From: Prosopocoilus inquinatus
Lineage: Eukaryota > Arthropoda > Insecta > Coleoptera > Lucanidae
Assembly (NCBI GenBank): GCA_036172665.1
Contig: JAYKNF010000015.1
Span: 1,612,001-1,676,000, forward strand
DNA: 64,000 nucleotides
Reading direction: 5' to 3'
Positions 35,833 to 49,200 of this stretch are shown here, one piece after another. The notes beneath the pieces were generated by a model. The model saw only the letters and a program-made list of their open reading frames with translations, was not told the DNA's origin and did not search any database. A program made the position numbers and the translations under genes. The first letter of the stretch is position 1, and each line of letters opens with the position of its first letter.

Positions 35833-37473
35833 TTCGATCGAAGATGGCGCTGCAATGATCGAAATCGGACGCGTCGAACGTAAACCCGGATTGTCGCGTA
35901 TCAAACGAGAGGTCTCGCCGAGCGGCGACGGAAAATCGCGTCTTCTTGATTTTTCGATCGAAGATGGCGCTGCAATGATCGAAATCGAACGCGTCGAACG
36001 TAAACCCGGATTGTCGCGTATCAAACGAAAGGTCTCGCGGAGCGGCGACGGAAAATCGCGTCGGTTCGATTTTTCGATCGCAGATGGCGCTGCAATGATC
36101 GAAACTGCACGCGTCGAACGTAAAAACGGGTTGTCGCCCATCAAACGAAAGGTCTCGCCGAGCGGCGACGGAAAATCGCGTCGGTTCGATTTTTCGACCG
36201 AAGATGGCGCTGCAATGATCGAAATCGAACGCGTCGAACGTAAACCCGGATTGTCGCATACCAAACGAAAGGTCTCTCCGAGCGGCGACGGAAAATCCCG
36301 TCGGTTCGATTTTTCGATTGAAGATGGCGCTGCAATGATCGAAACTGGACGCGTCGAACGTAAACCCGGGTTGTCGCGTATCAAACGAAAGGTCTCGCCA
36401 AGCGGCGACGGAAAAGCGCGTCGGTTCGATTTTTCGATCGAAGATGGCGCTGCAATGATCGAAACTGGACGCGTCGAACATAAACCCGGGTTGTCGCGCA
36501 TCAAACGAAAGGTCTCGCCGAGCGGCGACGGAAAATCGCGTCGGTTCGATTTTTCGATCTAAGATGGCGCTGCAATGATCGAAATCGGACGCGTCGAACG
36601 TAATCCCGGATTGTCGCGCATCAAACGAAAGGTCTCGCCGAGCGGCGACGGAAAATCGCGTCGGCTTGATTTTTCGATCGAAGATGGCGCTGCAATGATC
36701 GAAATCGAACGCGTCGAACGTAAACCCGGGTTGTCGCGGATCAAACGAAAGGTCTCGCCGAGCGGCGACGGAAAATCGCGTCGGTTCGATTTTTGATCGA
36801 AGATGGCGCTGCAATGATCGAAAGTGGACGCGTCGAACGTAAACCCGGGTTGTCGTGCATCAAACGAAAGGTCTCGCCGAGCGGCGACGGAAAATCGCTT
36901 CGGTTCGATTTTTCGATCGAAGATGGCGCTGCAATTATCGAAATCGGACGCGTCGAACGTAAACCCGGGTTGTCGCGTATCAAACGAAAGGTCTCGCCGA
37001 GCGGCGAAGGAAAATCGCGTCGGTTCGATTTTTCGATCGAAGATGGCGCTGCAATGATCGAAATCGAACGCGTCGAACGTAAACCCGGATTGTCGCGTAT
37101 CAAACGAAAGGTCTCGCCGAGCGGCAACGGAAAATCGCGTCGGCTTGATTTTTCGATCGAAGATGGCGCTGCAATGATCGAAATCGGACGCGTCGAACGT
37201 AAACCCGGGTTGTCGCGTATCAAACGAAAGGTCTCGCCGAGCGGCGACGGAAAATCGCGTCGGTTCGATTTATCGATCGAAGATGGCGCTGCAATGATCG
37301 AAATCGGACGCGTCGAACGTAAACCCGGATTGTCGCGTATCAAACGAGAGGTCTCGCCGAGCGGCGACGGAAAATCGCGTCGGTTCGATTTTTCGATTGA
37401 AGATGGCGCTGCAATGATCGAAATCGGACGCGTCGAACGTAAACCCGGATTATCGCCTATCAAACGAAAGGTC
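35833..37473 (+). repeat. Block B14: about 14 units of the 120-bp repeat
   Basis: Starts with a unit having TCGCGTCTTCTTG. It includes the one-base-deleted unit at 36795, ACGTAATCCCGG near 36599, GAACATAAACC near 36476, and TTTATCGATCG near 37270. Most of the pattern recurs in B21. Confidence 0.95.
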
Positions 37474-37994
37474 AAAATCGATCGCGGCGAATTCTTTCCG
37501 ACGTAGAAGAAAGTAGCTTTACGAACGTAACGTTTACCACATGGCGAGAGATATACGGGGTGATATCGAAAATGTGACACGAACGCGTGTGTAACAGTGA
37601 AAAAGTGTTTCCACTGAAAAAAAGTAAGTGTTAAAAACAACGGAAAACCTCCAAATTCCATTTCTCCGATGTTACTCCGGCAATAGGAAAAAAGGTTATA
37701 AGACGATCGCGTCGGCGGCGGTGGCGGCGGCGGCGGCGGCGGCGTCGTTTTGCCGGTTAAATTCTTCACGATTTGCATTGTGCCGTCGCGTGTACGCTCG
37801 ACCGAACGCGTCGAGATTTTGACGGAGCTCATTTGAATTTGCCGCCGCGTAAAAGATGGGATCGACGAGGGTTGGTTGGCAACGATCGCGCGACACGCGC
37901 AGTAAGGAAACCTTGACACTTGACATATATAATATTATATCTGTACGGCCAGTCGAGGGGCCGTAGCCCCGGAGATCGGTTGGGGGGGGGGGGG
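37474..37994 (+). repeat. Spacer module M14, full length
   Basis: Has ATCGCGGCGAATTC for ATCGCGTCGAATTC, shared with M21. The triplet tract has 10 repeats with one GTG. AT palindrome at 37927-37940, 13 G at 37982-37994. The downstream half is subtype A. Confidence 0.9.
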
Positions 37995-40381
37995 CGACGG
38001 ATAATCGCGTCGGTTCGATTTTTCGATCGAAGATGGCGCTGCAATGATCGAAATCGGACGCGTCGAACGTAAACCCGGATTGTCGCGTATCAAACGAGAG
38101 GTCTCGCCGAGCGGCGACGGAAAATCGCGTCGGTTCGATTTTTCGATCGAAGATGGCGCTGCAATTATCGAAATCGGACGCGTCGAACGTAAACCCGGGT
38201 TGTCGCGTATCAAACGAAAGGTCTCGCCGAACGGCGAAGGAAAATCGCGTCGGTTCGATTTTTCGATCTTAGATGGCGCTGCAATGATCGAAATCGGACG
38301 CGTCGAACGTAAACCCGGGTTGTCGCCCATCAAACGAAAGGTCTCGCCGAGCGGCGACGGAAAATCGCGTCGGTTCGATTTTTCGATCGAAGATGGCGCT
38401 GCAATGATCGAAATCGGACGCGTCGAACGTAAACCCGGATTGTCGCTTATCAAACGAGAGGTCTCGCCGAGCGGCGACGGAAAATCGCGTCGGCTTGATT
38501 TTTCGATCGAAGATGGCGCTGCAATGATCGAAATCGAACGCGTCGAACGTAAACCCGGATTGTCGCGTATCAAACGAAAGGTCTCGCGGAGCGGCGACGG
38601 AAAATCGCGTCGGTTCGATTTTTCGATCGCAGATGGCGCTGCAATGATCGAAACTGTACGCGTCGAACGTAAAAACGGGTTGTCGCGCATCAAACGAAAG
38701 GTCTCGCCGAGCGGCGACGGAAAATCGCGTCGGTTCGATTTTTCGATCGAAGATGGCGCTGCAATGATCGAAACTGGACGCGTCGAACGTAAACCCGGGT
38801 TGTCGCGTATCAAACAAAAGGTCTCGCCGAGCGGCGACGGAAAATCGCGTCGCTTCGATTTTTCGATCGAAGATGGCGCTGCAATGATCGAAATCGGACG
38901 CGTCGAACGTAAACCCGGGTTGTCGCGTATCAAACGAAAGGTCTCGCCGAGCGGCGACGGAAAATCGCGTCGGTTCGATTTTTCGATCGAAGATGGCGCT
39001 GCAATGATCGAAATCGGACGCGTCGAACGTAAACCCGGATTGTTGCGCATCAAACGAAAGGTCACGCCGAGCGGCGACGGAAAATCGCGTCGGCTTGATT
39101 TTTCGATCGAAGATGGCGCTGCAATGATCGAAATCGAACGCGTCGAACGTAAACCCGGGTTGTCGCGGATCAAACGAAAGGTCTCGCCGAGCGGCGACGG
39201 AAAATCGCGTCGGTTCGATTTTTGATCGAAAATGGCGCTGCAATGATCGAAAGTGGACGCGTCGAACGTAAACCCGGGTTGTCGTGCATCAAACGAAAGG
39301 TCTCGCCGAGCGGCGACGGAAAATCGCGTCGGTTCGATTTTTCGATCGAAGATGGCGCTGCAATTATCGAAATCGGACGCGTCGAACGTAAACCCGGGTT
39401 GTCGCGTATCAAACGAAAGGTCTCGCCGAACGGCGAAGGAAAATCGCGTCGGTTCGATTTTTCGATCGAAGATGGCGCTGCAATGATCGAAATCGGACGC
39501 GTCGAACGTAAACCCGGATTGTCGCGTATCAAACGAAAGGTCTCGCCGAGCGGCGACGGAAAATCGCGTCGGTTCGATTTTTCGATCGAAGATGGCGCTG
39601 CAATGATCGAAACTGGACGCGTCGAACGTAAACCCTGGTTGTCGCGCATCAAACGAAAGGTCTCGCCGAGCGGCGACGGAAAATCGCGTCGGTTCGATTT
39701 TTCGATCGAAGATGGCGCTGCAATGATCGAAATCGGACGCGTCGAACGTAAACCCGGATTGTTGCGCATCAAACGAAAGGTCACGCCGAGCGGCGACGGA
39801 AAATCGCGTCGGCTTGATTTTTCGATCGAAGATGGCGCTGCAATGATCGAAATCGAACGCGTCGAACGTAAACCCGGGTTGTCGCGGATCAAACGAAAGG
39901 TCTCGCCGAGCGGCGACGGAAAATCGCGTCGGTTCGATTTTTGATCGAAAATGGCGCTGCAATGATCGAAAGTGGACGCGTCGAACGTAAACCCGGGTTG
40001 TCGTGCACCAAACGAAAGGTCTCGCCGAACGGCGAAGGAAAATCGCGTCGGTTCGATTTTTCGATCGAAGATGGCGCTGCAATGATCGAAATCGGACGCG
40101 TCGAACGTAAACCCGGATTGTCGCGTATCAAACGAAAGGTCTCGCCGAGCGGCGACGGAAAATCGCGTCGGTTCGATTTTTTGATCGAAGATGGCGCTGC
40201 AATGATCGAAACTGGACGCGTCGAACGTAAACCCTGGTTGTCGCGCATCAAACGAAAGGTCTCGCCGAGCGGCGACGGAAAATCGCGTCGGTTCGATTTT
40301 TCGATCGAAGATGGCGCTGCAATGATCGAAATCGGACGCGTCGAACGTAAACCCGGATTATCGCCTATCAAACGAAAGTTC
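37995..40381 (+). repeat. Block B15: about 20 units of the 120-bp repeat
   Basis: The first 1.3 kb copies B10. The rest has two one-base-deleted units (39224, 39943) separated by 719 bp. GTGCACCAAACG near 40004 replaces GTGCATCAAACG. Confidence 0.95.
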
Positions 40382-40891
40382 AAAATCGATCGCGTCGAAT
40401 TCTTTCCGACGTAGAAGAAAGTAGCTTTACGAACGTAACGTTTACCACATGGCGAGAGATATACGGGGTGATATCGAAAATGTGACACGAACGCGTGTGT
40501 AACAGTGAAAAAGTGTTTCCACTGAAAAAAAGTAAGTGTTAAAAACAACGGAAAACCTCCAAATTCCATTTCTCCGATGTTACTCCGGCAATAGGAAAAA
40601 AGGTTATAAGACGATCGCGTCGGCGGCGGCGGCGGCGGCGGCGTCGTTTTGCCGGTTAAATTCTTCACGATTTGCATTGTGCCGTCGCGTGTACGCTCGA
40701 CCGAACGCGTCGAGATTTTGACGGAGCTCATTTGAATTTGCCGCCGCGTAAAAGATGGGATCGACGAGGGTTGGTTGGCAACGATCGCGCGACACGCGCA
40801 GTAAGGAAACCTTGACACTTGACATATATAATATTATATCTGTACGGCCAGTCGAGGGGCCGTAGCCCCGGAGATCGGTTGGGGGGGGGGG
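40382..40891 (+). repeat. Spacer module M15, full length
   Basis: AT palindrome at 40826-40839, (GCG)7, 11 G at 40881-40891. Subtype A with the AAAGTTC entry. Counterpart of M17 in the tandem duplication. Confidence 0.9.
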
Positions 40892-41840
40892 CGACGGATA
40901 ATCGCGTCGGTTCGATTTTTCGATCGAAGATGGCGCTGCAATGATCGAAATCGGACGCGTCGAACGTAAACCCGGGTTGTCGCGTATCAAACGAAAGGTC
41001 TCGCCGAGCGGCGACGGAAAATCGCGTCGGTTCGATTTTTCGATCGAAGATGGCGCTGCAATGATCGAAATCGGACGCGTCGAACGTAAACCCGGATTGT
41101 CGCGTATCAAACGAGAGGTCTCGCCGAGCGGCGACGGAAAATCGCGTCGGCTTGATTTTTCGATCGAAGATGGCGCTGCAATGATCGAAATCGAACGCGT
41201 CGAACGTAAACCCTGATTGTCGCGTATCAAACGAAAGGTCTAGCGGAGCGGCGACGGAAAATCGCGTCGGTTCGATTTTTCGATCGCAGATGGCGCTGCA
41301 ATGATCGAAACTGCACGCGTCGAACGTAAAAACGGGTTGTCGCGCATCAAACGAAAGGTCTCGCCGAGCGGCGACGGAAAATCGCGCCGGTTCGATTTTT
41401 TGACCGAAGATGGCGCTGCAATGATCGAAATCGAACGCGTCGAACGTAAACCCGGATTGTCGCGTATCAAACGAAAGGTCTCGCGGAGCGGCGACGGAAA
41501 ATCGCGTCGGTTCGATTTTTCGATCGCAGATGGCGCTGCAATGATCGAAACTGCACGCGTCGAACGTAAAAACGGGTTGTCGCGCATCAAACGAAAGGTC
41601 TCGCCGAGCGGCGACGGAAAATCGCGCCGGTTCGATTTTTCGACCGAAGATGGCGCTGCAATGATCGAAATCGAACGCGTCGAACGTAAACCCGGATTGT
41701 CGCATACCAAACGAAAGGTCTCTCCGAGCGGCGACGGAAAATCGCGTCGGTTCGATTTTTCGATTGAAGATGGCGCTGCAATGATCGAAATCGGACGCGT
41801 AGAACGTAAACCCGGATTATCGCCTATCAAACGAAAGGTC
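40892..41840 (+). repeat. Block B16: about 8 units of the 120-bp repeat (copy of B11)
   Basis: Has the same linked CCCTGATTG and GGTCTAGCGG marks and the same length as B11 and B18. Confidence 0.95.
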
Positions 41841-42339
41841 AAAATCGATCGCGTCGAATTCTTTCCGACGTAGAAGAAAGTAGCTTTACGAACGTAACGT
41901 TTACCACATGGCGAGAGATATACGGGGTGATATCGAAAATGTGACACGAACGCGTGTGTAACAGTGAAAAAGTGTTTCCACTGAAAAAAAGTAAGTGTTA
42001 AAAACAACGGAAAACCTCCAAATTCCATTTCTCCGATGTTACTCCGGCAATAGGAAAAAAGGTTATAAGACGATCGCGTCGGCGGCATCGTCGTTTTGCC
42101 GGTTAAATTCTTCACGATTTGCATTGTGCCGTCGCGTGTACGCTCGACCGAACGCGTCGAGATTTTGACGGAGCTCATTTGAATTTGCAGCCGCGTAAAA
42201 GATGGGATCGACGAGGGTTGGTTGGCAACGATCGCGCGACACGCGCAGTAAGGAAACCTTGACACCTGACATATATAATATTATATCTGTACGGCCAGTC
42301 GAGGGGCCGTAGCCCCGGAGATCGGATGGGGGGAGGGGG
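41841..42339 (+). repeat. Spacer module M16, full length, subtype B
   Basis: GCG-GCA in place of the triplet tract, AT palindrome at 42273-42286, G6-A-G5 at 42328-42339. It matches M11 and M18 in all marks. Confidence 0.9.
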
Positions 42340-44246
42340 CGACGGAAAATCGCGTCGGTTCGATTTTTCGATCGAAGATGGCGCTGCAATGATCGAAATC
42401 GAACGCGTCGAACGTAAACCCGGATTGTCGCGTATCAAACGAAAGGTCTCGCGGAGCGGCGACGGAAAATCGCGTCGGTTCGATTTTTCGATCGCAGATG
42501 GCGCTGCAATGATCGAAACTGTACGCGTCGAACGTAAAAACGGGTTGTCGCGCATCAAACGAAAGGTCTCGCCGAGCGGCGACGGAAAATCGCGTCGGTT
42601 CGATTTTTCGATCGAAGATGGCGCTGCAATGATCGAAACTGGACGCGTCGAACGTAAACCCGGGTTGTCGCGTATCAAACAAAAGGTCTCGCCGAGCGGC
42701 GACGGAAAATCGCGTCGCTTCGATTTTTCGATCGAAGATGGCGCTGCAATGATCGAAATCGGACGCGTCGAACGTAAACCCGGGTTGTCGCGTATCAAAC
42801 GAAAGGTCTCGCCGAGCGGCGACGGAAAATCGCGTCGGTTCGATTTTTCGATCGAAGATGGCGCTGCAATGATCGAAATCGGACGCGTCGAACGTAAACC
42901 CGGATTGTTGCGCATCAAACGAAAGGTCACGCCGAGCGGCGACGGAAAATCGCGTCGGCTTGATTTTTCGATCGAAGATGGCGCTGCAATGATCGAAATC
43001 GAACGCGTCGAACGTAAACCCGGGTTGTCGCGGATCAAACGAAAGGTCTCGCCGAGCGGCGACGGAAAATCGCGTCGGTTCGATTTTTGATCGAAAATGG
43101 CGCTGCAATGATCGAAAGTGGACGCGTCGAACGTAAACCCGGGTTGTCGTGCATCAAACGAAAGGTCTCGCCGAGCGGCGACGGAAAATCGCGTCGGTTC
43201 GATTTTTCGATCGAAGATGGCGCTGCAATTATCGAAATCGGACGCGTCGAACGTAAACCCGGGTTGTCGCGTATCAAACGAAAGGTCTCGCCGAACGGCG
43301 AAGGAAAATCGCGTCGGTTCGATTTTTCGATCGAAGATGGCGCTGCAATGATCGAAATCGGACGCGTCGAACGTAAACCCGGATTGTCGCGTATCAAACG
43401 AAAGGTCTCGCCGAGCGGCGACGGAAAATCGCGTCGGTTCGATTTTTCGATCGAAGATGGCGCTGCAATGATCGAAACTGGACGCGTCGAACGTAAACCC
43501 TGGTTGTCGCGCATCAAACGAAAGGTCTCGCCGAGCGGCGACGGAAAATCGCGTCGGTTCGATTTTTCGATCGAAGATGGCGCTGCAATGATCGAAATCG
43601 GACGCGTCGAACGTAAACCCGGATTGTTGCGCATCAAACGAAAGGTCACGCCGAGCGGCGACGGAAAATCGCGTCGGCTTGATTTTTCGATCGAAGATGG
43701 CGCTGCAATGATCGAAATCGAACGCGTCGAACGTAAACCCGGGTTGTCGCGGATCAAACGAAAGGTCTCGCCGAGCGGCGACGGAAAATCGCGTCGGTTC
43801 GATTTTTGATCGAAAATGGCGCTGCAATGATCGAAAGTGGACGCGTCGAACGTAAACCCGGGTTGTCGTGCATCAAACGAAAGGTCTCGCCGAACGGCGA
43901 AGGAAAATCGCGTCGGTTCGATTTTTCGATCGAAGATGGCGCTGCAATGATCGAAATCGGACGCGTCGAACGTAAACCCGGATTGTCGCGTATCAAACGA
44001 AAGGTCTCGCCGAGCGGCGACGGAAAATCGCGTCGGTTCGATTTTTTGATCGAAGATGGCGCTGCAATGATCGAAACTGGACGCGTCGAACGTAAACCCT
44101 GGTTGTCGCGCATCAAACGAAAGGTCTCGCCGAGCGGCGACGGAAAATCGCGTCGGTTCGATTTTTCGATCGAAGATGGCGCTGCAATGATCGAAATCGG
44201 ACGCGTCGAACGTAAACCCGGATTATCGCCTATCAAACCAAAGTTC
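42340..44246 (+). repeat. Block B17: about 16 units of the 120-bp repeat (chimeric)
   Basis: The first unit follows M16 as in B12 and B19, but at about 42361 the block switches to the B15 series. This is the breakpoint of the 3.87-kb tandem duplication. One-base-deleted units lie at 43089 and 43808. Confidence 0.95.
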
Positions 44247-44757
44247 AAAATCGATCGCGTCGAATTCTTTCCGACGTAGAAGAAAGTAGCTTTACGAACG
44301 TAACGTTTACCACATGGCGAGAGATATACGGGGTGATATCGAAAATGTGACACGAACGCGTGTGTAACAGTGAAAAAGTGTTTCCACTGAAAAAAAGTAA
44401 GTGTTAAAAACAACGGAAAACCTCCAAATTCCATTTCTCCGATGTTACTCCGGCAATAGGAAAAAAGGTTATAAGACGATCGCGTCGGCGGCGGCGGCGG
44501 CGGCGGCGTCGTTTTGCCGGTTAAATTCTTCACGATTTGCATTGTGCCGTCGCGTGTACGCTCGACCGAACGCGTCGAGATTTTGACGGAGCTCATTTGA
44601 ATTTGCCGCCGCGTAAAAGATGGGATCGACGAGGGTTGGTTGGCAACGATCGCGCGACACGCGCAGTAAGGAAACCTTGACACTTGACATATATAATATT
44701 ATATCTGTACGGCCAGTCGAGGGGCCGTAGCCCCGGAGATCGGTTGGGGGGGGGGGG
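44247..44757 (+). repeat. Spacer module M17, full length
   Basis: AT palindrome at 44691-44704, (GCG)7, 12 G at 44746-44757. Subtype A with the AAAGTTC entry. Confidence 0.9.
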
Positions 44758-45706
44758 CGACGGATAATCGCGTCGGTTCGATTTTTCGATCGAAGATGGC
44801 GCTGCAATGATCGAAATCGGACGCGTCGAACGTAAACCCGGGTTGTCGCGTATCAAACGAAAGGTCTCGCCGAGCGGCGACGGAAAATCGCGTCGGTTCG
44901 ATTTTTCGATCGAAGATGGCGCTGCAATGATCGAAATCGGACGCGTCGAACGTAAACCCGGATTGTCGCGTATCAAACGAGAGGTCTCGCCGAGCGGCGA
45001 CGGAAAATCGCGTCGGCTTGATTTTTCGATCGAAGATGGCGCTGCAATGATCGAAATCGAACGCGTCGAACGTAAACCCTGATTGTCGCGTATCAAACGA
45101 AAGGTCTAGCGGAGCGGCGACGGAAAATCGCGTCGGTTCGATTTTTCGATCGCAGATGGCGCTGCAATGATCGAAACTGCACGCGTCGAACGTAAAAACG
45201 GGTTGTCGCGCATCAAACGAAAGGTCTCGCCGAGCGGCGACGGAAAATCGCGCCGGTTCGATTTTTTGACCGAAGATGGCGCTGCAATGATCGAAATCGA
45301 ACGCGTCGAACGTAAACCCGGATTGTCGCGTATCAAACGAAAGGTCTCGCGGAGCGGCGACGGAAAATCGCGTCGGTTCGATTTTTCGATCGCAGATGGC
45401 GCTGCAATGATCGAAACTGCACGCGTCGAACGTAAAAACGGGTTGTCGCGCATCAAACGAAAGGTCTCGCCGAGCGGCGACGGAAAATCGCGCCGGTTCG
45501 ATTTTTCGACCGAAGATGGCGCTGCAATGATCGAAATCGAACGCGTCGAACGTAAACCCGGATTGTCGCATACCAAACGAAAGGTCTCTCCGAGCGGCGA
45601 CGGAAAATCGCGTCGGTTCGATTTTTCGATTGAAGATGGCGCTGCAATGATCGAAATCGGACGCGTAGAACGTAAACCCGGATTATCGCCTATCAAACGA
45701 AAGGTC
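44758..45706 (+). repeat. Block B18: about 8 units of the 120-bp repeat (copy of B11)
   Basis: Third copy of the 950-bp block, with CCCTGATTG near 45078, GGTCTAGCGG near 45104, and ACGCGTAGAACG near 45662. Confidence 0.95.
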
Positions 45707-46205
45707 AAAATCGATCGCGTCGAATTCTTTCCGACGTAGAAGAAAGTAGCTTTACGAACGTAACGTTTACCACATGGCGAGAGATATACGGGGTGATATC
45801 GAAAATGTGACACGAACGCGTGTGTAACAGTGAAAAAGTGTTTCCACTGAAAAAAAGTAAGTGTTAAAAACAACGGAAAACCTCCAAATTCCATTTCTCC
45901 GATGTTACTCCGGCAATAGGAAAAAAGGTTATAAGACGATCGCGTCGGCGGCATCGTCGTTTTGCCGGTTAAATTCTTCACGATTTGCATTGTGCCGTCG
46001 CGTGTACGCTCGACCGAACGCGTCGAGATTTTGACGGAGCTCATTTGAATTTGCAGCCGCGTAAAAGATGGGATCGACGAGGGTTGGTTGGCAACGATCG
46101 CGCGACACGCGCAGTAAGGAAACCTTGACACCTGACATATATAATATTATATCTGTACGGCCAGTCGAGGGGCCGTAGCCCCGGAGATCGGATGGGGGGA
46201 GGGGG
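45707..46205 (+). repeat. Spacer module M18, full length, subtype B
   Basis: GCG-GCA, AT palindrome at 46139-46152, G6-A-G5 at 46194-46205. Same marks as M11 and M16. Confidence 0.9.
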
Positions 46206-49200
46206 CGACGGAAAATCGCGTCGGTTCGATTTTTCGATCGAAGATGGCGCTGCAATGATCGAAATCGGACGCGTCGAACGTAAACCCGGGTTGTCGCGTA
46301 TCAAACGAAAGGTCTCGCCGAGCGGCGACGGAAAATCGCGTCGGTTCGATTTTTCGATCGAAGATGGCGCTGCAATGATCGAGATCGGACGCGTCGAACG
46401 TAAACCCGGATTGTCGCGTATCAAACGAAAGGTCTCTCCGAGCGGCGACGGAAAATCGCGTCGGCTTAATTTTTCGATCGAAGATGGCGCTGCAATGATC
46501 GAAATCGAACGCGTCGAACGTAAACCCGGATTGTCGCGTATCAAACGAAAGGTCTCGCGGAGCGGCGACGGAAAATCGCGTCGGTTCGATTTTTCGATCG
46601 AAGATGGCGCTGCAATGATCGAAACTGCACGCGTCGAACGTGAAAACGGGTTGTCGCACATCAAACGAAAGGTCTCGCCGAGCGGCGACGGAAAATCGCG
46701 TCGGTTCGATTTTTCGACCGAAGATGGCGCTGCAATGATCGAAATCGAACGCGTCGAACGTAAACCCGGATTGTCGCGTATCAAACGAAAGGTCTCTCCG
46801 AGCGGCGACGGAAAATCGCGTCGGTTCGATTTTTCGATCGCAGATGGCGCTGCAATGATCGAAACTGGACGCGTCGAACGTAAACCCGGGTTGTCGCGCA
46901 TCAAACGAAAGGTCTCGCCGAGCGGCGACGGAAAATCGCGTCGGTTCGATTTTTCGATCTAAGATGGCGCTGCAATGATCGAAATCGGACGCGTCGAACG
47001 TAAAATCGGATTGTCGCGTATCAAACGAAAGGTCTCGCCGAGCGGCGACGGAAAATCGCGTCGGTTCGATTTTTCGATCGAAGATGGCGCTGCAATGATC
47101 GAAACTGGACGCGTCGAACGTAAACCCGGGTTGTCGCGTATCAAACGAAAGGTCTCGCCGAGCGGCGACGGAAAATCGCGTCGGTTCGATTTTTCGATCG
47201 AAGACGGCGCTGCAATGATCGAAACTGGACGCGTCGAACGTAAACCCGGGTTGTCGCGTATCAAACGAAAGGTCTCGCCGAGCGGCGACGGAAAATCGCG
47301 TAGGTTCGATTTTTCGATCGAAGATGGCGCTGCAATGATCGAAATCGGACGCGTCGAACGTAAACCCGGATTGTCGCGTATCAAACGAAAGGTCTCGCCG
47401 AGCGGCGACGGAAAATCGCGTCGGCTTGATTTTTCGATCGAAGATGGCGCTGCAATGATCGAAATCGAACGCGTCGAACATAAACCCGGATTGTCGCGTA
47501 TCAAACGAAAGGTCTCGCGGAGCGGCGACGGAAAATCGCGTCGGTTCGATTTTTCGATCGAAGATGGCGCTGCAATGATCGAAATCGGACGCGTCGAACG
47601 TAAACCCGGATTGTCGCGTATCAGACGAGAGGTCTCGCCGAGCGGCGACGGAAAATCGCGTCGGTTCGATTTTTCGATCGAAGATGGCGCTGCAATTATC
47701 GAAATCGGACGCGTCGAACGTAAACCCGGGTTGTCGCGTATCAAACGAAAGGTCTCGCCGAACGGCGAAGGAAAATCGCGTCGGTTCGATTTTTCGATCT
47801 TAGATGGCGCTGCAATGATCGAAATCGGACGCGTCGAACGTAAACCCGGGTTGTCGCCCATCAAACGAAAGGTCTCGCCGAGCGGCGACGGAAAATCGCG
47901 TCGGTTCGATTTTTCGATCGAAGATGGCGCTGCAATGATCGAAATCGGACGCGTCGAACGTAAACCCGGATTGTCGCTTATCAAACGAGAGGTCTCGCCG
48001 AGCGGCGACGGAAAATCGCGTCGGCTTGATTTTTCGATCGAAGATGGCGCTGCAATGATCGAAATCGAACGCGTCGAACGTAAACCCGGATTGTCGCGTA
48101 TCAAACGAAAGGTCTCGCGGAGCGGCGACGGAAAATCGCGTCGGTTCGATTTTTCGATCGCAGATGGCGCTGCAATGATCGAAACTGTACGCGTCGAACG
48201 TAAAAACGGGTTGTCGCGCATCAAACGAAAGGTCTCGCCGAGCGGCGACGGAAAATCGCGTCGGTTCGATTTTTCGATCGAAGATGGCGCTGCAATGATC
48301 GAAACTGGACGCGTCGAACGTAAACCCGGGTTGTCGCGTATCAAACAAAAGGTCTCGCCGAGCGGCGACGGAAAATCGCGTCGCTTCGATTTTTCGATCG
48401 AAGATGGCGCTGCAATGATCGAAATCGGACGCGTCGAACGTAAACCCGGGTTGTCGCGTATCAAACGAAAGGTCTCGCCGAGCGGCGACGGAATATCGCG
48501 TCGGTTCGATTTTTCGATCGAAGATGGCGCTGCAATGATCGAAATCGGACGCGTCGAACGTAAACCCGGATTGTTGCGCATCAAACGAAAGGTCACGCCG
48601 AGCGGCGACGGAAAATCGCGTCGGCTTGATTTTTCGATCGAAGATGGCGCTGCAATGATCGAAATCGAACGCGTCGAACGTAAACCCTGGTTGTCGCGGA
48701 TCAAACGAAAGGTCTCGCCGAGCGGCGACGGAAAATCGCGTCGGTTCGATTTTTCGATTGAAGATGGCGCTGCAATGATCGAAACTGGACGCGTCGAACG
48801 TAAACCCGGGTTGTCGCGTATCAAACGAAAGGTCTCGCCAAGCGGCGACGGAAAAGCGCGTCGGTTCGATTTTTCGATCGAAGATGGCGCTGCAATTATC
48901 GAAATCGGACGCGTCGAACGTAAACCCGGGTTGTCGTGCATCAAACGAAAGGTCTCGCCGAGCGGCGACGGAAAATCGCGTCGGTTCGATTTTTCGATCG
49001 AAGATGGCGCTGCAATTATCGAAATCGGACGCGTCGAACGTAAACCCGGATTGTCGCGTATCAAACGAAAGGTCTCGCCGAGCGGCGACGGAAAATCGCG
49101 TCGGTTCGATTTTTCGATCGAAGATGGCGCTGCAATGATCGAAACTGGACGCGTCGAACGTAAACCCTGGTTGTCGCGCATCAAACGAAAGGTCTCGCCG

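Larger units (their letters stand above)
35553..37715 (+). repeat. Cassette duplication, M13-B14-M14 (copy 1)
   Basis: Matches 52195-54357 at an offset of 16642, from the truncated module through the 5' half of the next full module. Homology weakens at the (GCG)n tract, where M14 has 10 triplets and M21 has 3. Confidence 0.8.
38496..42360 (+). repeat. 3.87-kb tandem duplication, copy 1
   Basis: Contains the end of B15, M15, B16, M16 and the first bases of B17. The next 3.87 kb repeat it in order at an offset of 3865-3866. The join lies in the first unit of B17, where CGGTTCGATTTTTCG runs into a unit of the B15 series. Confidence 0.9.
42361..46226 (+). repeat. 3.87-kb tandem duplication, copy 2
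   Basis: Contains B17, M17, B18 and M18. Few differences from copy 1 are visible. One is ATCAAACCAAAGTTC near 44232 for ATCAAACGAAAGTTC, and M17 has 12 G against 11 in M15. Confidence 0.9.
43806..48756 (+). repeat. Cassette duplication, copy 2 (M17-B18-M18-most of B19)
   Basis: Counterpart of 28345-33175, with one extra 120-bp unit near 47340. Together with the 3.87-kb tandem copy, the pair of a subtype A and a subtype B module now exists three times (M10-M11, M15-M16, M17-M18). Confidence 0.8.
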
